Source: CAYJBP01 sp964368605 (GTDB lineage: Bacteria; Bacillota; Dehalobacteriia; UBA4068). Taken from it: 5,923 nt of DNA. Each line of letters begins with the position of its first letter. Position 1 is the first letter of the stretch. Below are positions 5,006 through 5,923 of this stretch, piece after piece. The translations under genes and the position numbers were made by a program. The stretch covers positions 1 through 5,923 of the forward strand of contig CAYJBP010000127.1 in NCBI GenBank assembly GCA_964368605.1. The letters are read 5' to 3'. The notes below the pieces were generated by a model that did not search any database, was not told the origin of the DNA, and saw only the letters and a program-made list of their open reading frames with translations.

Positions 5006-5923
5006 TTACTCTTTTTTGAAGTATTGAGCACCCTGATTATTGGTATGAGCAGCCTTAGATAAAGCATCGGCGATAATCCGCTCTACAGGGTATTGTTGGT
5101 CTTTTTTCTGGTCAAAAACAATATTGTTTTGCTCAGGCATTTGGCGGCCGGTTTTGGCCGAAATAGCCATTGCACTATCGGCAGCCTTACGGGCAGCCTC
5201 CATAGCTGCGGAAATAGCTCTTTCTGCATCTTGTTGCTCTTTAAGTAAATTATCATAACGGCCGGTTTCCTCGGCCACTTTTTGGGCTATGCTCGAAGTT
5301 TCTCTTGGAGCAAAAACAGATTGACGGCTAGGCGCAGGCTGCGAGCTGGACATATCTTGTTCAAAAACAGGTATAGCAGGGCTGCTATTAACAATCTCAT
5401 TTTGGGGCTGTTGCACTACAGATGCGACCGGCTGGGAATAGAGGGCATCCCAACTTTTAGGCAATGGGCGATACCCTAAGGAATTAGCAGCCTGACGCTG
5501 GGCTTCTTCCTCGGCACGACGGCTAATTTCCTCGGCCACTTTTTGTTGAGCCTTTAAAAACTCTGGATCTAAGGCCGAAGGGGCAGCAGGTTGTGCAAGC
5601 GGTGCTTGCGAAACCGGCGGTATATCCACAGGCATTGTAGGAGCAGCAGGTTCGGCCTGGCGATAAGCAGCCAATTCAGCCTGCAAGCGAGCTTGCTCAT
5701 TGATTTGCTTTTCGGCAGCCTCAGCAGCTTGGCGACGAGCTTCTTCGGCGGCTTGACGGCGTGCCAATAATTCATTTTCTAAGCGCAAGGCCTCCTCGGC
5801 CTGGCGACGGGCTTCTTCTTCGGCTTTTTCTCGAGCTAAACGAGCAGCCTCCTGCATGGCCAAGATTTCAGCCTCAATACGAGCCTCCTCTTCGGCAATA
5901 CGCTGGGCTTCGGCAGCAGCAGC
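5006..5923 (-). CDS. Ala/Glu/Arg-rich coiled-coil protein, 5' end outside window
   Basis: The frame is open from the right edge to a TAA at 5006-5008, giving 305 visible residues. A TTG at 5861-5863 could be read as a start, but the same low-complexity sequence continues in frame through the 20 codons before it, so the true start lies beyond the window. Visible residues 1-90 are a charged Ala/Glu/Arg/Gln helix; about 30% of residues 21-90 are Ala. A Pro-rich linker follows (91-119), then a second short helix (121-147) with QKVAEE, a Ser/Pro/Gln-rich linker (148-208), and a third helix (211-255) with QKVAEE again. The tail ends AQYFKKE. There is no membrane segment, signal peptide or TonB/TolA C-terminal domain in view. 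The composition resembles TolA-type, DivIVA-like or cytoskeletal coiled-coil proteins, but composition alone does not show homology. I do not recognise the family. It is the first visible gene of the operon. Confidence 0.8.
   Translation of the reverse strand, partial: AAAAEAQRIAEEEARIEAEILAMQEAARLAREKAEEEARRQAEEALRLENELLARRQAAEEARRQAAEAAEKQINEQARLQAELAAYRQAEPAAPTMPVDIPPVSQAPLAQPAAPSALDPEFLKAQQKVAEEISRRAEEEAQRQAANSLGYRPLPKSWDALYSQPVASVVQQPQNEIVNSSPAIPVFEQDMSSSQPAPSRQSVFAPRETSSIAQKVAEETGRYDNLLKEQQDAERAISAAMEAARKAADSAMAISAKTGRQMPEQNNIVFDQKKDQQYPVERIIADALSKAAHTNNQGAQYFKKE
5266..5545. repeat. Exact 19-base direct repeat inside the coiled-coil gene
   Basis: TTTCCTCGGCCACTTTTTG occurs at 5266-5284 and at 5527-5545, encoding the peptide QKVAEE on the minus strand in two otherwise different helices, 261 bases apart. 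Near-repeats also lie in the long helix: GGCGACGAGCTTCTTCGGC around 5731 and GGCGACGGGCTTCTTC around 5803, both encoding EEARRQA-type units. The DNA-level identity at synonymous positions suggests internal duplication or gene conversion rather than compositional bias alone. Confidence 0.65.

Overview
The window holds one co-directional block of five minus-strand genes, read from right to left, followed by a 386-base non-coding tail at the left. In transcription order they are: an Ala/Glu/Arg-rich coiled-coil protein whose 5' end lies beyond the right edge, a Nudix hydrolase of the ADP-ribose pyrophosphatase type, a 487-residue fold-type II PLP enzyme of unknown substrate, a zinc-ribbon threonine synthase-like PLP enzyme, and a MATE-family exporter. 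The stretches between genes are short. The stop codon of one gene and the start codon of the next lie 11, 10, 3 and 29 bases apart, and each complete gene has a recognisable Shine-Dalgarno sequence. For the PLP enzyme and the threonine synthase that sequence overlaps the end of the upstream gene. This argues for a single operon with translational coupling in its middle.

The organism cannot be named from the sequence. By eye the DNA is moderately AT-rich, with AT-rich intergenic DNA, strong GGAGG-type ribosome-binding sites and heavy use of TTA and GCC codons. This fits an anaerobic low-GC Firmicute (Clostridia or Negativicutes) best, but other gut anaerobes are possible. The unknown PLP enzyme resembles proteins I recall from anaerobic Firmicutes, which I could not check here. 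No transposase, phage gene, CRISPR array, tRNA or rRNA is visible.

The Nudix protein most likely hydrolyses ADP-ribose or a related nucleotide sugar and is a housekeeping function. The two adjacent PLP enzymes and the transporter are the more suggestive part. They could form a small amino-acid transformation and export unit, but the sequence does not show a shared substrate, and the homoserine pathway genes usual around threonine synthase (hom, thrB) are not in view.

The left tail (1-386) is dense in palindromes. It has two exact copies of an 18-base palindromic repeat at the edge, a probable bidirectional terminator at 64-110, a perfect 12-bp hairpin at 205-231, and an A/T hairpin just behind the last gene at 348-371. 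I see no convincing gene there. The best terminator lies about 280 bases past the MATE stop codon, so the operon may carry a long structured 3' UTR, or the tail may hold dispersed intergenic palindromic elements.
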